DNA of 64,000 bases, taken from positions 744,001 through 808,000 of the forward strand of contig JAGPNK010000015.1 of NCBI GenBank assembly GCA_020746835.1, in the 5' to 3' direction. A program made the position numbers and the translations under genes. Numbering within the stretch: the first letter of the stretch is position 1; every line of letters begins with the position of its first letter. Shown piece after piece: positions 54,638 through 64,000 of the stretch. The notes below the pieces were generated by a model. The model worked only from the letters and a program-made list of their open reading frames with translations, was not told the DNA's origin and searched no databases. This DNA comes from Stachybotrys elegans (taxonomy: Eukaryota > Ascomycota > Sordariomycetes > Hypocreales > Stachybotryaceae).

Positions 54638-57027
54638 GGTCACAGAAATATTTGCGCGTGAAACGAAGAGACAATGCTGACAGCTACGCTACCAGGAGAC
54701 TTGCATAATGGGGTTGTCGATCCCATTTATATTTCACGACAACTCATTTCCTCGTTCGCTTTGTTCAAACCTCCCTTCGCATGGACTGTGCCCAATCCTG
54801 CATAGATCAGTAATAGCTGCTCTGCAATTAAGGTCAGGGCTTAAGTGGGAAGGTCCCTTCAGCTCCGAGCCGACGGCATGGAAATGAGATTTTAGGTCCA
54901 ATCGCCTCTTCCTCTCCCATTGAATGAGGACCGATCCTCCGCCGAGGGGCTACATCTAGGGGATAGTGCCATAGCAGGGTCGCTTATAGGAAGCGCTCTA
55001 GACTATTTCTCTGCAAGCTCCTTGGCCATGGGTCGAGAAGGAGGTGTGCTAGGCGGAGAAGTCGACTTCTTGGCGCCCGCAAACGATCCTGGCAGCGATA
55101 TCAGCTCTTCATGCCTTGGACAAAATGATGGGAAGCCGTCTCATCAACGCTCGTATCAATAATCCATTAAACCCCTATTGTCCAGTCACTTTTGCCCATT
55201 TAAAGTGTCTGCAGAGTATTGATGATACTGTCGTCAACGCCGCCGTATTCTGGCTACCCTTACGTTATTCTGATGCTATCCCCTGTCCGCAAGATCGGAC
55301 GGGGATCGAGATAGTGGAGTTTGACGAATTCCCTAATCCAGCACACCATCCCACACCATCTACCCAGGTCAGGAACCTCGCCGTGATCGGCCCGGTAGTC
55401 CAGCCTACTGGCGTCCCCGTGTACCCTAAATAAGAGGTCGGCGCTTCAGGAGTACGGGAAGGAATGCTTTTGATATTTTAAGCTCGAGATAGGAGCCTCA
55501 TGGGAGGATAGATATGACGACAGTCCTCCGATTTTCTACGGGATTTCGACCGACGAACCGCGCTTTCTTTGCCAGATGCGAGAGGATTTTGGTATAAAAA
55601 AGGCAATCAATCATGAGCCGAAACCATGCGGATTTGGTTCAGGAACTGGGTATATATATACCAGCAAATCAAGGTAAAGTACAAGTTCTCTGTTCATCAA
55701 CTGCTACATGTGAAAAAAGCAACAGGGCCAGTGACCATCACTATTAGAGTATAGATGCCCTTCAACTGGCCTTTACTCTATTAATGGTGGATTCCCACTC
55801 CAGACGGCTTCCCAGAATATCATAGCCAAGCACATAATCTTCAAGCAATGAATACTGTGTCCTGGCTAGCCTTGTAATCAGGACAGAGATATGAATTTCT
55901 TCACTTCTTTCTCAGCCATAGAGTTCAAGTCTTCCCTCTCACGGGCTAAGGCCAGTAGGGTGTCCAACGCCACTCAGAACCGTGTGGGATGGTAGTTATT
56001 CACCGGCGAGGGTGAAGCTATTCATACGGAGGGAACAATGAACTCTCCCTTATATAGCTGCATACCGGACTGCACCATCCAGCAGCTAGAATTATTGATA
56101 AATAGACCCAGCAGAGACGCAAGTCCAGAGAATAATCAGTATCTACTCTGTTACTACTTAGCTTTGATCTAGCAGCTATTATTGTGGGAGACATTCTTGA
56201 TCTGTCCACTCTCCTGCTGCCAACATCACAGTTTCCTGTCCCCTTTCGGAAATGGGTCGGATCGGCTTACAAGATTCTTAAATTCCCCAGCTTCGTAGGA
56301 GTTCAATACATATCTCAGTAGCCACAAGTCATTGTTGCTGAAATGATAGCATCACGAGTTGGATTTCTGCGGCTCTTGGGTCACCTCGTATTTGGTCGAT
56401 AGGACTGACCGACTCACGTTAGCGAGCGTACAAGCGCGGGTCATCAGACAAATCGGCGATACGCTGCTCTTGTTTATACATTCGTTAGGCCAGAGCTGAA
56501 TAAACAAGATGCTGTGGGCGGGTGCTGCACTGGCTATGGTTTCTCGGCTTCGCCCATGTCTCGTACTCCATCCATAAGATAGTGCCTGCGAAAGAGGATG
56601 AGACGAATGTCATCCCATGGCAATCTTGCCGATATCATAAAAAAACAGACTGTGTCTGGGTTCTGCGGGTATTTGTTCTGTCAATTATATGAAAAGCCTC
56701 TTACCGCAATCTACGCTTCCGAACGCTGTCATTTAATCCGTTCTAGGGATTTCTGCTTCCAATATCTCACAGTACTTCACAAACCTCTTGAACCGGATGG
56801 CTGGGGGTCAACTGTCCGTGTATATTCATAGATTGAGAGACAGTTCCCGGAGTAACACGTAATTCTGTCGTGTCGAACATAACATGGGCAAACACAGCTT
56901 GGTTGATTGACTTTTGTTTCTCACGATATCTAAAGAAACCACAGCACCGGCCGTCGAGGCTAAATCATCCCATTGCAACGCGGGTAATTATCTATACACA
57001 TAGCATCCCCCCTCTCCGCCGACAATC
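54638..57027. other. Intergenic 2.4-kb region, partly AT-rich
   Basis: No complete gene is visible. Plus-strand fragments at 54920-55162 and 55116-55433, in two frames, have protein-like composition (PLNPYCPVTFAHLKCLQ, DDTVVNAAVFWLPLRYSDA) and may be the remains of a gene. From 55450 to 56300 the sequence becomes AT-rich with stops in all frames, which could reflect mutation of an old repeat, but no terminal repeats were found. Confidence 0.45.
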
Positions 57028-57859
57028 TCACGAGCTCTTGGATCGCTCCGCCTCCAGCTCCCTCTCCGCCTGCTGGTAGTACTTGGCAGTGTCGACGCCG
57101 TGCTGGTCGTGGTTGACAAAGTTGAACCACGGCACTATGCTGAAGAGCAGCGCCGAGTATCTGCTCTGACGAGCAGCAACGCCCTGCAGGTACGGGCTCA
57201 GGGTCGACTTGCCGTACAGAGGCTCGCCAGCCTTGACCTTGTCCACCATCTCGCGCATGTCCATCTCGACCTCTCGGGCGTTTTCGGTAGCGCCGTAGAA
57301 TCGCACTGTTAGAACCCGAGTTAGTGTCCGATGCGGTACCGCCACGCCTATTTCCGGGCTTGCGTTGGGTATACAGAGGGAAATCCATACTGGTAGAGCG
57401 CTGGTAAAAGTAGAGGAAGCCACCCGTGAGACCGACAACACCCGCCAACCGCATGGCCTTGGCGAAACCACCCTTTCCGACGTGCGAAGGCGCAAACTTC
57501 TCCAGAACCATCAGAGCAGCGGGCGCAAAGGCAGCGGCCACGCCACCAGCAACATAGTCGGATGTACGCGCATATCGAATTACTCGCTTGAAGTGGCTGC
57601 ATCCAAGTCAGCACCAGCCCTCTAATACTACCGCACAACACATCGATCGATCGCTATCCGAGGAAAGGGCGGTTTTTCGGTGGAGGAAGGACATACGGAT
57701 CATTGTCAATCAGCTACATCAAAAGATCGGATCAGCAGGGCGCCTCTAGCAGACAGCCATTGAGGGCTCAATTATCGGCAGACTCACTGGGTACTTGCTG
57801 CTGATGATCTTGTTCGTACCGACGTACGTCTTGGGCTGCGTGGTCGTGGTCTCGGCCAT
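57028..57859 (-). CDS. nuo-21: NADH:ubiquinone oxidoreductase 21 kDa subunit (complex I)
   Basis: Exons 57859..57788, 57713..57697, 57596..57391 and 57305..57028 encode 190 residues. The second exon is only 17 nt (LIDNDP). The protein starts MAETTTTQPKTYVGTNKIIS and continues HFKRVIRYARTSDYVA, VGKGGFAKAMRLAGVVGLT, MRFYGATENAREVEMDMREM and VNHDQHGVDTAKYYQQAERE, which match the fungal accessory subunit of mitochondrial complex I. Two hydrophobic segments fit a membrane-arm location. It is divergent from the Csm3 gene with only 273 bp between starts. Confidence 0.94.
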
Positions 57860-58132
57860 TGTTGCAGGTGCCTCGTCGAGTTTGTCGCTCAATTGGGTTC
57901 GTGAGGCATTCGGATGATGTTGAAGCTGGAGCTTGGAACTTGTGCCTGAGGACCGCAATATCACGTGACTAAATATGCCGTTGCCATCACGTGGGGCGCT
58001 GGAAGTGATACTTTCCAGCTGACTAAGGCATTCAGATAAGGCTTATCGCGACGCGTCTCATGCCACTTTAACAGCCTCGACGCGTTGGGAGGGGATCATG
58101 AATTTGATGATAGATGCGCTGCCATAACCAAA
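57860..58132. promoter_or_regulatory. Short bidirectional promoter of nuo-21 and csm3
   Basis: 273 bp separate the two start codons, so the two housekeeping genes must share a compact promoter region. The sequence holds two ATCACGTG-type elements (57960-57966 and 57985-57992, core CACGTG/CACGTGA), E-box-like, which are candidates for bHLH binding. Confidence 0.55.
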
Positions 58133-59156
58133 ATGCCTGCCAACGCATCTTCAGCACAACCTGCTGCTCGTCATGACGATCTCGACAACTACAATGTCGA
58201 CGACTTGGACGATGATCCTTTTCGCTCCCCCTCCCCTGCCAATTCACCCAAAAAGCGGAAGCCTACAGACTCTGGCCTGGGTATCGACGAGGAAGTTTCA
58301 GTGCAGAAGCGAGCTCGCGTGCCCAATGTCAAGCTCGACGAAGATAGGTTTGTAGATGGATTATTTTTGTCTTCCACTTCATGACTGACATGCGAGCGCC
58401 AGACTATTGAGCGATGCTGGAATCCCCCGACTAAGGAAGCGAGCACGAAACTTGAAGCTGAAAGGAAAGGGTCACGAGGTATGCTTGTCCCACCACCAAG
58501 CAGTCTAGGCGGATCATGATTCTAACTTGTCCAAGTTTTCAGATGCTTCGCGGCTTCTTACCTTCTACCAACTATGGCTGGACGACTTGTTCCCCAAAGC
58601 CAAGTTCCTTGATGCGCTGGCCATGGTGGAAAAGGCTGGGCACAAGAAACGGCTGGTCGTAGCTCGCAACGAATGGATCAACGAAGGCAAACCGAAGCAC
58701 AGCACCGCTGATGACGACGACGAGAATGACGACGAATACACAGCAGCGCGAGACCCGCCCACGGCTCAGAACGATGCTTCTGCCGCTACCGACCGGCCAA
58801 GGCCTACTACACCGTCCAACGACGTACCCGACGACGATGATCTTTATGACGCTACGCCACGGCCGCCCGCCCGCCCAGCTCCGCCATCTAGGCCAGACGA
58901 CGATGATATTCCTGATGACGACGAATTGGATGCTCTGATGGCGGAATACGGCGCGCCGAGCGAGCCAAAAACACAGGCGACCTTGCCGCTGCGCCAGGAT
59001 GTGCCGCCGGATGATGACGAGGCTGACTACCTAGAAGCCATGATCGCAGAGTCAGAGCGACAGGATAGAGCAGCGGTGAAACCCTCGGCAGACAAGACTC
59101 AGCAGAAGGATACAAGTCAAGAAGTCGAGGAGGAATTGGAGGGGCTTTGGGATTAG
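58133..59156 (+). CDS. csm3: Csm3/Swi3 replication fork protection protein
   Basis: Exons 58133..58347, 58403..58478 and 58536..59156 encode 303 residues from ATG 58133. After an acidic N-terminus ([16 protein letters not shown]) and a basic stretch, the Swi3 domain spans the two splice junctions: [20 protein letters not shown], then [20 protein letters not shown] and [20 protein letters not shown]. The long tail has repeated DDDD and EEE clusters and ends EEELEGLWD. Csm3 with Tof1 stabilises stalled forks and supports the S-phase checkpoint and meiotic segregation. The domain is complete. Confidence 0.92.
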
Positions 59157-59880
59157 ATCATGACAATATGACGGGATTGCATACTGGCGTTCACAGCGGG
59201 CATTGGAATAATAATACCACTTCGTTCGAAATTGACATATGCCTGAACGTGTGTAGTCTCAGGGCTTGTACTGGATGCATAGCATTTGAACAGGAGCACT
59301 TGTCACGATAAATATGATTGACAGAAATTGTTTGGAGCACGACGCTTGATTCATTTCATGCTCTAGCTAATAATACATTGAGAACAGATTTGTTCTTTTT
59401 GTCATGAGGAAGTATCCATGGTTTTCCGGTGTACGCCATTTGTCCCCTCCCAACCTTAACCGTGGCTGAATAGGTCCCACAGCCATCCCAAGCCCGCTCA
59501 TCATTAATAAAACAACACAATTCAAGCATGGAGGAGCGTACTGCAGCCCCCATAGTCCCATCTACTTTCTCTATTGCCTTCCGTCTTGATATGGTTGGTT
59601 CTCGTTGGGAACACTGTCCTCGGGGGGAGATGTTGCTCCTTCGGGTACAAACTGCACGAGTCAAGGTTCAGGCCCTGCTGCGACTGTAAACATACTTGAT
59701 CCGGTGACGGCTCCCAGGGGCCCGGAACTGTCATCGATCGCGTCACCGCGCAGAGCTTCTTCTCGCGCCACAATGTCCCGACCCGATCATCTTGTCCCTC
59801 AGAGACCAACCGCATGCCCCAAACGTCGCATCCTCTGCCATATAGGGGGACGCGCCAGATTGGGGCTGCTGGTTGAGTTC
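59157..59880. other. Convergent 3' region between csm3 and hacA
   Basis: It contains the 3' ends of both genes. A minus-strand frame at 59356-59664 has no recognisable feature and probably overlaps the hacA 3' UTR. Confidence 0.5.
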
Positions 59881-61067
59881 TTAAGAGTCTTGATTCTCAG
59901 TGTCAAAGACAGAGAGGTCGTGAATCTGCTCCGCAGCGGTATTGCTGTTCGAGGTCAAGTCCGTTCCGACAGGGAGGGAGTCATCGAAGAAGTCGTTTAT
60001 GTCGAAGAGGTCAATAGCCGAGTGGTGCGGAATAGACGCCGAGTCGTTAAGGACGAAATCATCGCCGTCAACGGACGAGTCGGGTGTGGCGAGAGCGCCG
60101 ATGAAGGTCTTGCTGTCACAAGACGACATAGAGAAGTCATGGCAGATATCAAAAGTAATATCCTCAGGTGTAGCCAAAGGAGAATCCAGGGTCGAGGTTC
60201 CGGCGTCGAACTGAGCAGCTCCTCCGACGGTTGACACTGCAGGTCGCACAACATCGCAGCAGGACGTTGTGTCAAGTCGGAGGAGGTGGTCAGGTTCTGT
60301 TCCGGGGATTGCGACTCAGGAGAAGTGGTGTTGTCTTCTTCGGTTGAATCAGGGACGGGGCCAAGTTCTGGGGACAAGGAGGCAGGGTTGACGGTTTGGA
60401 AGGTGTTGGAGTTGGACTGGACACCATTCTGAGAGGCGAAGAGAGGCTGGGAGAGTGTGACGGGGTTGGAGCCAAAGGAGGTGAAGGATGAGGAAGAGTG
60501 GATACCAGCTGAGGGTGAGGTGCCGCGAACAGAGGCAAGCTCCTCTATCAGCCTAGCGTTGTCGGCTTGGACTTGGGCCAGGAGAGCCTCGAGCTCCTTG
60601 TTGCGCTGTTCCAGGGCCTCGACTTCGAGCCTCTTGCGCTCGCGCGACGATTGGGCAGCGCGGCGGTTGCGGAGAACACGCTCCACGCGACGCTGCTCCT
60701 TCTCGTCCTCGGTCTTGGCTCGCTTTCGCGGGGGCAAGTTGGTCTTGGGCTCAGGGAGAACCTGGCCCCAGGACTTGCGCTTCTTTGCTGGCTTAGACTC
60801 CGTCTTGGTAGACGAGGCTGCGGGAGAGGCGTCGGTGGTAGCTGCGGGAGAGGAGGTCTCCTCAGGGATAAAGGAGAGGCTTCCCTTGGAGCTCTCCTCG
60901 GAGAAGGAGCGGGGCGTCATCATCTCAAGGGGGTTCATGGTGTCGCCGGATGCTGAAGGAGTAGTCGCGGCGAACAGAGAAGAGTAGTTTTCACCAGGAG
61001 ATGAGACGAAGGACTCGCAAGGAGAGGCCTCGAGAGGCATTGCTGGCATGTCTTGTACAAGCGACAT
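59881..61067 (-). CDS. hacA: HacA/Hac1 bZIP activator of the unfolded protein response
   Basis: ATG 61067 opens a frame that, unspliced, ends at 59997 (356 residues). Removing about 20 nt near 60239..60220 switches to the frame that ends at 59881, giving about 388 residues. The bZIP is RRVERVLRNRRAAQSSRERK followed by a zipper from LEVEALEQRNKELEALLAQV, the canonical HacA pattern, preceded by KSWGQVLPEPKTNLPPRKRA. The spliced tail has acidic, Phe/Leu-containing stretches (ITFDICHDFSMSS, SAIDLFDINDFFDDSLPVG) typical of the activation domain. Ire1-dependent cytosolic splicing on ER stress is established for fungal HAC1/hacA and is inferred here from the frame switch. No conventional intron interrupts the coding region. 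Confidence 0.94.
60220..60239 (-). other. Predicted non-spliceosomal (Ire1-type) 20-nt intron of hacA
   Basis: The transcript around the 5' site can fold GAC/GUC stem bases around a seven-base loop CUGCAGU, which fits the Ire1 loop consensus CNGNNGN. A removal of 20 nt, or another length equal to 2 modulo 3, is needed to join MLCDL to the frame reading AAQFDAGTS. There are no GT-AG ends. The exact cut may be up to four bases to either side; the given bounds assume cleavage after CUG. Confidence 0.7.
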
Positions 61068-64000
61068 GATTGGTGTGTGTATAAAGATTTGTGAGGTTGG
61101 ATAAAGATGCTAGAGTCGACAGGAGCCTGTGGGCTTGCCGATGGCTGTATAATAATAATCAACTCTGCTGTAGGCAGAATCCGGGGCTAGTGATGGTTGC
61201 CACGAGGCAGGATGATGCGGTTATTCGTTGTTCGTCAGATGGTGTTATAGAACAACGTCATGACAGGCAGCGACCCACGGAAGCCACAGCAGTAGTATAG
61301 CCGATGAGTCAATGGTGGGTTCGCAGGGAAATGTGTGAGTCAGCTGGGCGGTAGGACAAGGTAGAGAAGGACAAGTGTTCTTTGGAAGAGATATAAGCCC
61401 TGGGGTGTTGCGTGTTGCGTTCAAGGCAGAAGGATGGGAGGGTGACCAGGTCTTTATCTAGAGGACACGTTGAGAGTTGAAGGGGCCCTAGGGGTGGTGT
61501 CAGGGCTGGAATGCCTCAGGCAGAGACGGCGGACGGAGGGTGAACGAGCAGGGGCGAGCAAGGAAGGGGGTGGGGAGAAACACTGATGTGGCACGGCGGG
61601 GTCAGGCCCCTCTCTAACTTTTCTGGCATTCCCAAAATGGAGGCAAGGTTCAGGGGGGGCTGTGTACCTTTGTCTGCACACAAGCCTGATAAGCTACCAA
61701 CAGTCGGGGGCAGTGGACTGATCTGATTGTCACTGCGCGGCGCTCGAGTTGCAGTGGTGCAGGTGCTCCATACCTGCATCAACCACCGAGACAAGCAAGA
61801 ATGCACACGGACGGGCAGAAGCCACCACAACTGACTGCTCAAGCCAGACCGACCCGACCTGACCTGACCTGACCTGACCTGACCGACCGACCCAACCTCC
61901 GCGGATGGATGACTGCCCACAAGTCTCGCCGCAGGCAGGGGCAGTCGAACGGGAGCAACGGACTTCTGGCGGCTGACTGTGCCACCGCGATTGGTGGACG
62001 CCGAGAGTGTGAGTGAGAAAAGGTGTGCGCAATCAATCGCCCCTTTTGAGCAATCACGGATGGGCTCCAGTTGGTTCCCTTAGTGCCTGTCCCCAGCCCG
62101 GCGGAACGAGCGAGAGCCCTCGCCGCCCATCCAGTCCAGCCTCCAAGAGGCCCAGAAGGAACTTGGGAAAGATCGAGAACACGGGCCTCCTGTACCGCAC
62201 AATCCACTGGACCCGTCCGCGCGTACATAGCACCACCACCCGGCCGGCCAAGTCGTATGTAGCAGGCTGCGAGATTGTTGATTGTTTCCAGTGGCTTCCA
62301 GCGATCCCCCCCCCCTGGGCGGGGCCCGGACCGCGCTCCAAAAAGCTCCAAAAGGGGGTGGGAGCGGAGGGAGAGCCAAGGACCCTAAGGTTCCAGGTGA
62401 GCCTTCCATGTTCCGAATTTATCAATTCATCGCGGAGGCCCTTGGTTTCTCCTCGTCTGTGGAATGGGAATGCTACTATCCACCGGCCGACCAACCCTCA
62501 CGGCAATCCAGACGGCGGCAGAGTGCAGCCGGTTTGCCCGTCCTCTTCCATTGCCTCCTCCTCCTCATCCTTCTCCTCTCCCTCCGCATTCTCCGTCCGT
62601 CCAACCCTGCCCATCTCCGTCTCCATGTCTCCCTTCCCCTCATGCATCCTCCTCCATGTTGTACAACGCAGACTTCGCTGTGCTTTGGTGGTTCGTCTTG
62701 CATTAGTGCTCGACTCAACTTCTTGGTCCTCGTTTTAGTGCCCTCGAGTCTGTCTCTGTCTTATCTATCATCTTTGACCCCCCCGAAACTGCATGTTTCG
62801 CGTGTTCGCTCGCTACTGCAACTATGGGGCACTACCTACTACTAGGGTAATACGACCCAAGCGATTATGCTTGCGGATACGGACGCTTGTGCCTCGCCTC
62901 TCGTACGGCGAAGCAAAGTCCCCCCAGGATTCCCCCTTTCCCTTCCAATCCATTAGCCAGTGCTATCTCGATGCTCAGTCATGGTGGTACCTGGTGCCGA
63001 GAGGCCCGGCCACGAGGAATGTGATGGCACAGGCTGGCTTTGGGGTGGGTTTGGATCTGACAGAATCTCGCTTCCTAAAAATATCAGGGCGCGAGAGAAT
63101 AAGTACGACGTTCGCTCGCTGTGCCTCAACAATCCATGTACGAGGGCAGGCAAACACAATTCCTTGTCAAGGTATGGGAAAGCACTATTTTGCCTGCCCT
63201 ATTGTGGTGTCGTATCCACGGCGTATGTGAGTCGCGCGTCTTTGAATTCCCCTTTACCGCAAGATGCAAAGACAGACGATCCACCCACAGCACAACTCAA
63301 CACAACACAACGCGATCATGTCTCACGCCATCTCACTGCGTAAGACATGGCCCACGGATACGCCATGGTCTAGTAATAGCCCTGATTGTCCGGCCCGCAC
63401 ACGACCCACTCGACTTCTCATCCCCCAAAAAGGCGTCAAGCCAGCCGCGCCTAAGCAGCACCGGTCAGCCAGCTCTGGGGACGAGAATGTCATCCTCAGC
63501 TTAGCACATACGAGGTCATGATTGGCAATCGCACTCGAACCATCACTGTTGATTTGTTATAGTGGTGGCGGCATCGTGATCACCTCTTCGGGGTGTGTAT
63601 CATGTGAGGAGAGGAATTCTTCCCTCCCTCACGCTTATCGGGGATTAAGGTTGGCATCCGACTTCCCACGTGGGAAGGAGGGCATACTCCTGCCAAATCG
63701 GCCCCGAAGCCTCACCGTGATATGCCTGCTTTCAGCATTTCTGTTCTGGGTATCATCTCTCTGTTTTTTGATAGATCGGCCGGCTCCCGCTCGTAAGCCT
63801 CCAAACGCTCCATTCGGTATTCAGCCGTCGTCAATAGCGTCGCGTCGAGACCCAGGCCTGCTGCCCCCAGCTGCGGCTGGGATACTTTGTTTGCATATCA
63901 GTGGCGGCGCCCAGACCAATATCACTCGATTGATGATTTACGGGGTTATTTGTGTCTGGATTTCGATAGCCTTCCTTGTCTGTGAAAGGTATCTTCCTTT
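61068..64000. other. hacA upstream region and gene-free right end
   Basis: About 2.9 kb without a supported gene. It includes the hacA leader and promoter, a GACCT pentamer array, a CT-rich segment at 62510-62770 and a CACAACTCAACACAACACAACGC stretch near 63290. Frames of up to 240 codons overlap one another at 62.0-62.9 kb and show no domain. A gene starting beyond the right edge could use part of this as its promoter. Confidence 0.5.
61856..61880 (+). repeat. (GACCT)5 tandem repeat upstream of hacA
   Basis: Five perfect GACCT units, flanked by further GACC and GACCGACC units from 61847 to 61893, about 0.8 kb upstream of the hacA start codon. Confidence 0.9.

Noticed and set aside
1..64000. 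CRISPR arrays, bacterial operons or ribosome-binding sites.
   Set aside because: The sequence is fungal nuclear DNA with spliceosomal introns; the repeats seen are microsatellites or repeat-domain codons.

Overview
The window is nuclear DNA of a filamentous ascomycete (Pezizomycotina, most likely a sordariomycete and plausibly Hypocreales). The reasons are short GT-AG introns of about 47-140 nt with CTAAC-like branch sites, CT-rich leaders, monocistronic genes on both strands, and marker proteins of that group: a HacA-type bZIP factor with a frame-shifting non-spliceosomal intron, the fungal complex I 21 kDa subunit, an AzgA purine permease and a PNP-NACHT-ankyrin NLR. Exon structures were worked out by eye from splice sites, reading phase and family knowledge, and nearly all close in phase. 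No tRNA, rRNA, CRISPR array or intact transposon was recognised.

Layout. 0-9 kb: the 3' part of a DUF7025/AAA ATPase, an NLR with a frameshifted ankyrin tail, a broken helical ORF and an HNH-domain protein. 10-17 kb: an APH-like kinase, a secreted M14 carboxypeptidase, a D-2-hydroxyacid dehydrogenase and a CHK/ecdysteroid-kinase-like protein, all on the minus strand. 18-30 kb: a secreted DUF985 cupin, a membrane-anchored lectin-like protein, a divergent NmrA-like reductase/bZIP pair, a second HNH protein, an unrecognised 255-aa protein and a secreted FMN 2-hydroxyacid oxidase. 30-36 kb: a gene-poor stretch with one weak three-exon candidate. 36-46 kb: a GH13 maltase homologue lacking key catalytic residues, an RS/proline-rich glycine-zipper protein interrupted at a homopolymer, a 4.4-kb gap with CRE-like palindromes, and the AzgA permease. 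46-55 kb: a diverged NMNAT, a 2OG-Fe(II) oxygenase, a type II membrane glycosyltransferase and a secreted FAD oxidase. 57-61 kb: complex I 21 kDa subunit and Csm3/Swi3 (divergent), then hacA convergent with csm3. 61-64 kb: the hacA upstream region and no further gene.

The genes do not form an obvious biosynthetic cluster. The window mixes housekeeping genes (nuo-21, csm3, hacA, azgA) with accessory genes (NLR, HNH proteins, APH-like kinases, secreted oxidases and hydrolases). The strongest points for a second look are the GH13 pseudoenzyme, the dual-frame hacA message, the NLR repeat tail broken by frameshifts, the diverged NMNAT and the homopolymer break in the RS-like gene.
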